Assembly: GCA_002081555.1 (NCBI GenBank)
Contig: KV921050.1
Span: 1-29,077, forward strand
DNA length: 29,077 bases
Reading direction: 5' to 3'
Source of the DNA: Protostelium mycophagum
Taxonomy: Eukaryota > Evosea > Variosea > Protosteliida > Protosteliaceae
Part shown: piece by piece, positions 27,703 through 29,077 of the stretch
Layout: each line of letters begins with the position of its first letter
Numbering within the stretch: the first letter of the stretch is position 1
Translations under genes and position numbers: made by a program
Notes under the pieces: model-generated
Told to the model about the DNA's origin: nothing
Seen by the model: only the letters and a program-made list of their open reading frames with translations
The model's database searches: none

Positions 27703-29077
27703 ATGGAAGACCACGCGCCCATCCCCATTCTTAGTATCATAGTCCGTGAGATTATGCAGATGGAGGTGAGCACATGATACCTCTTTTGGAGTCTGAAATG
27801 GGTAGAATGCGGAGATGTTTGTTGAACCGCTCGATGCAGAAGGACTAGGATTACATGATTATTTCGACATAGTGAAGCAGCCGATGGACTTGGGTACCAT
27901 CATGGACAAAATTAACAAAAATGCCTATACATCTTCCTCAGAGGTGATTTTTCCGTCTTCATACATTTTCATCCTCTAAAACTCCCCTAGGTTTTAGAGG
28001 ACGTAAATTTAGTGTGGAGAAACGCTTTTAAGACGAGCCCAAAGAATTCTGTGATGTATCGTGATGCCGTATCACTATCACGAGCCTTTGATGAGAGATC
28101 CAAAAATTGGAAGGGTACGTCTTTATTCTTTCTGCAGCATGGATGTGTCTTTGTTGTGGCTTTACCACAAACACCAATAAGACGCGATAGTTCGGCAGTT
28201 CTATTTTCTTGTCTTTGCTTGCAGTAAGAATGCCATTTTTCCAACAGTTTTGAGCAACAAATGACGGTGATAACCGTGGAAATCACCTTTAAACCTCTTC
28301 ACAGTCTTTTACGATGATGATGATCACGATGTCTTTACATTTTATTGATGATCGTCAGCTCGATACAGATCCACAAACAGAGTCCCATCACAAACAAGGC
28401 TTTCAGTATCTTCTGATCAGTTCAGAAAGACCGAATCTGCCGCCTCCCCCCCTCCCCCCACATGTGAGTTTCATTCTGATGTTACAGTAGCCCTCTTTTT
28501 CAAGGCCGTGCGTAATTCTGGAGCCGTTTCTCCATGTCTGCAGCGGAGCTGCAGAAACAAACCGACATATTTTAAGTACATCTTTTTCTGAGAATTTTTC
28601 AGTGCCACACAGTTCACCTCCTGTGGTTAGACCTTCACCTCAGGTTACCTCCCCCCCTCCCCCCCAGGTAGTACAGACACCCACCCCGTCGACTCCGACA
28701 TCTGCTCCCAACCTCTCACCTCAGGTCACCCCCGCTCCCGTCTACAACGTGGCACCATCGGTCTTTTCACCAACACCGGCTGTTTACACCCCGCCCGTTC
28801 AGAGTGCGCCGGCGACGCCAACCCCTCAGGCTGCTCCACAGGTCAGAATCTAAATTTAGACTCTGTTTTATTTCGGTGCGAACCACAACTGTTTGAACTG
28901 TGGGGTGAAAAAGCTGCGATGAAGAGTGGTGAAGATTTTTGTGTGTTTGTCATGTTGCGGTTTGTATCAAGGTCTCAAAATTCGACAGGCGACACCATCA
29001 CCTCGACCAACCCTGGTGATCCGCCCCCCACAGCCCACTCCCTCCCGCCCTCCTCCCGTCACCACTCCGCTCGCTAC
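27703..29077 (+). CDS. Bromodomain protein with proline-rich region, partial at right edge
   Basis: An acetyl-lysine reader. Secure exons: 27703-27765, 27806-27943, 27991-28114, 28603-28841 and 28989-29077 (cut by the window edge). One or more exons between 28115 and 28463 are real, but their joins are uncertain. The bromodomain starts almost at the N-terminus: IVREIMQMENAEMFVEPLD, DYFDIVKQPMDLGTIMDKI (the conserved DYF.IIK.PMDL block), then DVNLVWRNAF (the Asn that contacts acetyl-lysine is the N of RNA) and MYRDAVSLSRAF. Downstream exons are Pro/Ser/Thr rich (PQVTSPPPPQVVQTPTPSTP), low in complexity and presumably disordered. The arrangement fits BET/GTE-like or other chromatin regulators. 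A second bromodomain or ET domain would lie outside the window. Confidence 0.85.

Noticed and set aside
27501-27734. 77-codon plus-strand open frame upstream of the bromodomain
   Set aside because: No motif; overlaps the bromodomain start codon in a different frame.
28443-28668. Two CCTCCCCCCCTCCCCCC tracts as a repeat element
   Set aside because: Explained by proline-rich coding sequence of the bromodomain protein and C-tract bias at exon ends.

Overview
The window looks like nuclear DNA from a compact, intron-dense unicellular eukaryote. Genes sit tens to a few hundred bases apart on both strands. Nearly every gene is cut by many GT-AG introns, most of about 30-100 nt. TAA, TAG and TGA all serve as stops, so the code looks standard. 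The gene mix (lysosomal GH38 mannosidase, GT37-like fucosyltransferase, Integrator INTS9, bromodomain protein, CSPP1-like coiled-coil protein, TKL-like pseudokinase) would fit a free-living amoeba or related protist. That assignment is inference only. No virus-derived element and no CRISPR array were seen.

Layout. 1-500: low-complexity sequence and a foldback element. 501-1753 (-): unrecognised 280-residue basic protein with a duplicated 24-nt exon. 1812-8117 (-): secreted/lysosomal alpha-mannosidase with an extra block of lectin-like repeats. 8118-8396: divergent promoter region. 8397-11258 (+): cytochrome P450. 11374-11728 (+): doubtful small gene. 11906-14355 (+): coiled-coil WD40 protein. 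14443-14542: run of N that looks like an assembly artefact. 14657-15030 (+): LSM6. 15427-17597 (+): CSPP1-like coiled-coil protein. 17604-18117 (-): small unknown protein. 18162-20456 (+): pseudokinase. 20592-22469 (+): GT37-like glycosyltransferase. 22543-25856 (-): INTS9. 26257-26328 (-): tRNA-Thr(AGT). 26572-27164 (-): small unknown protein. 27703-29077 (+): bromodomain protein running off the right edge.

I joined exons by hand using GT-AG boundaries, reading-frame phase and protein similarity. The P450 (502 aa), WD40 protein (496 aa), LSM6 (96 aa), pseudokinase (542 aa), INTS9 (608 aa), the 280-aa protein and two small genes close in frame over all exons. The mannosidase has two places, and the glycosyltransferase one, where the frame cannot be joined by a canonical intron.

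The genes do not form one pathway. Loose links are glycan handling (mannosidase, fucosyltransferase) and RNA processing or transcription (LSM6, INTS9, bromodomain protein). The most unusual signals lie in the non-coding part: a small family of near-identical CTGCRGC-NNN-GCYGCAG hairpins each inside an intron, and an 8-mer (TCTACAAC/GTTGTAGA) found 19 times in 29 kb, sometimes as the 3' splice site itself.
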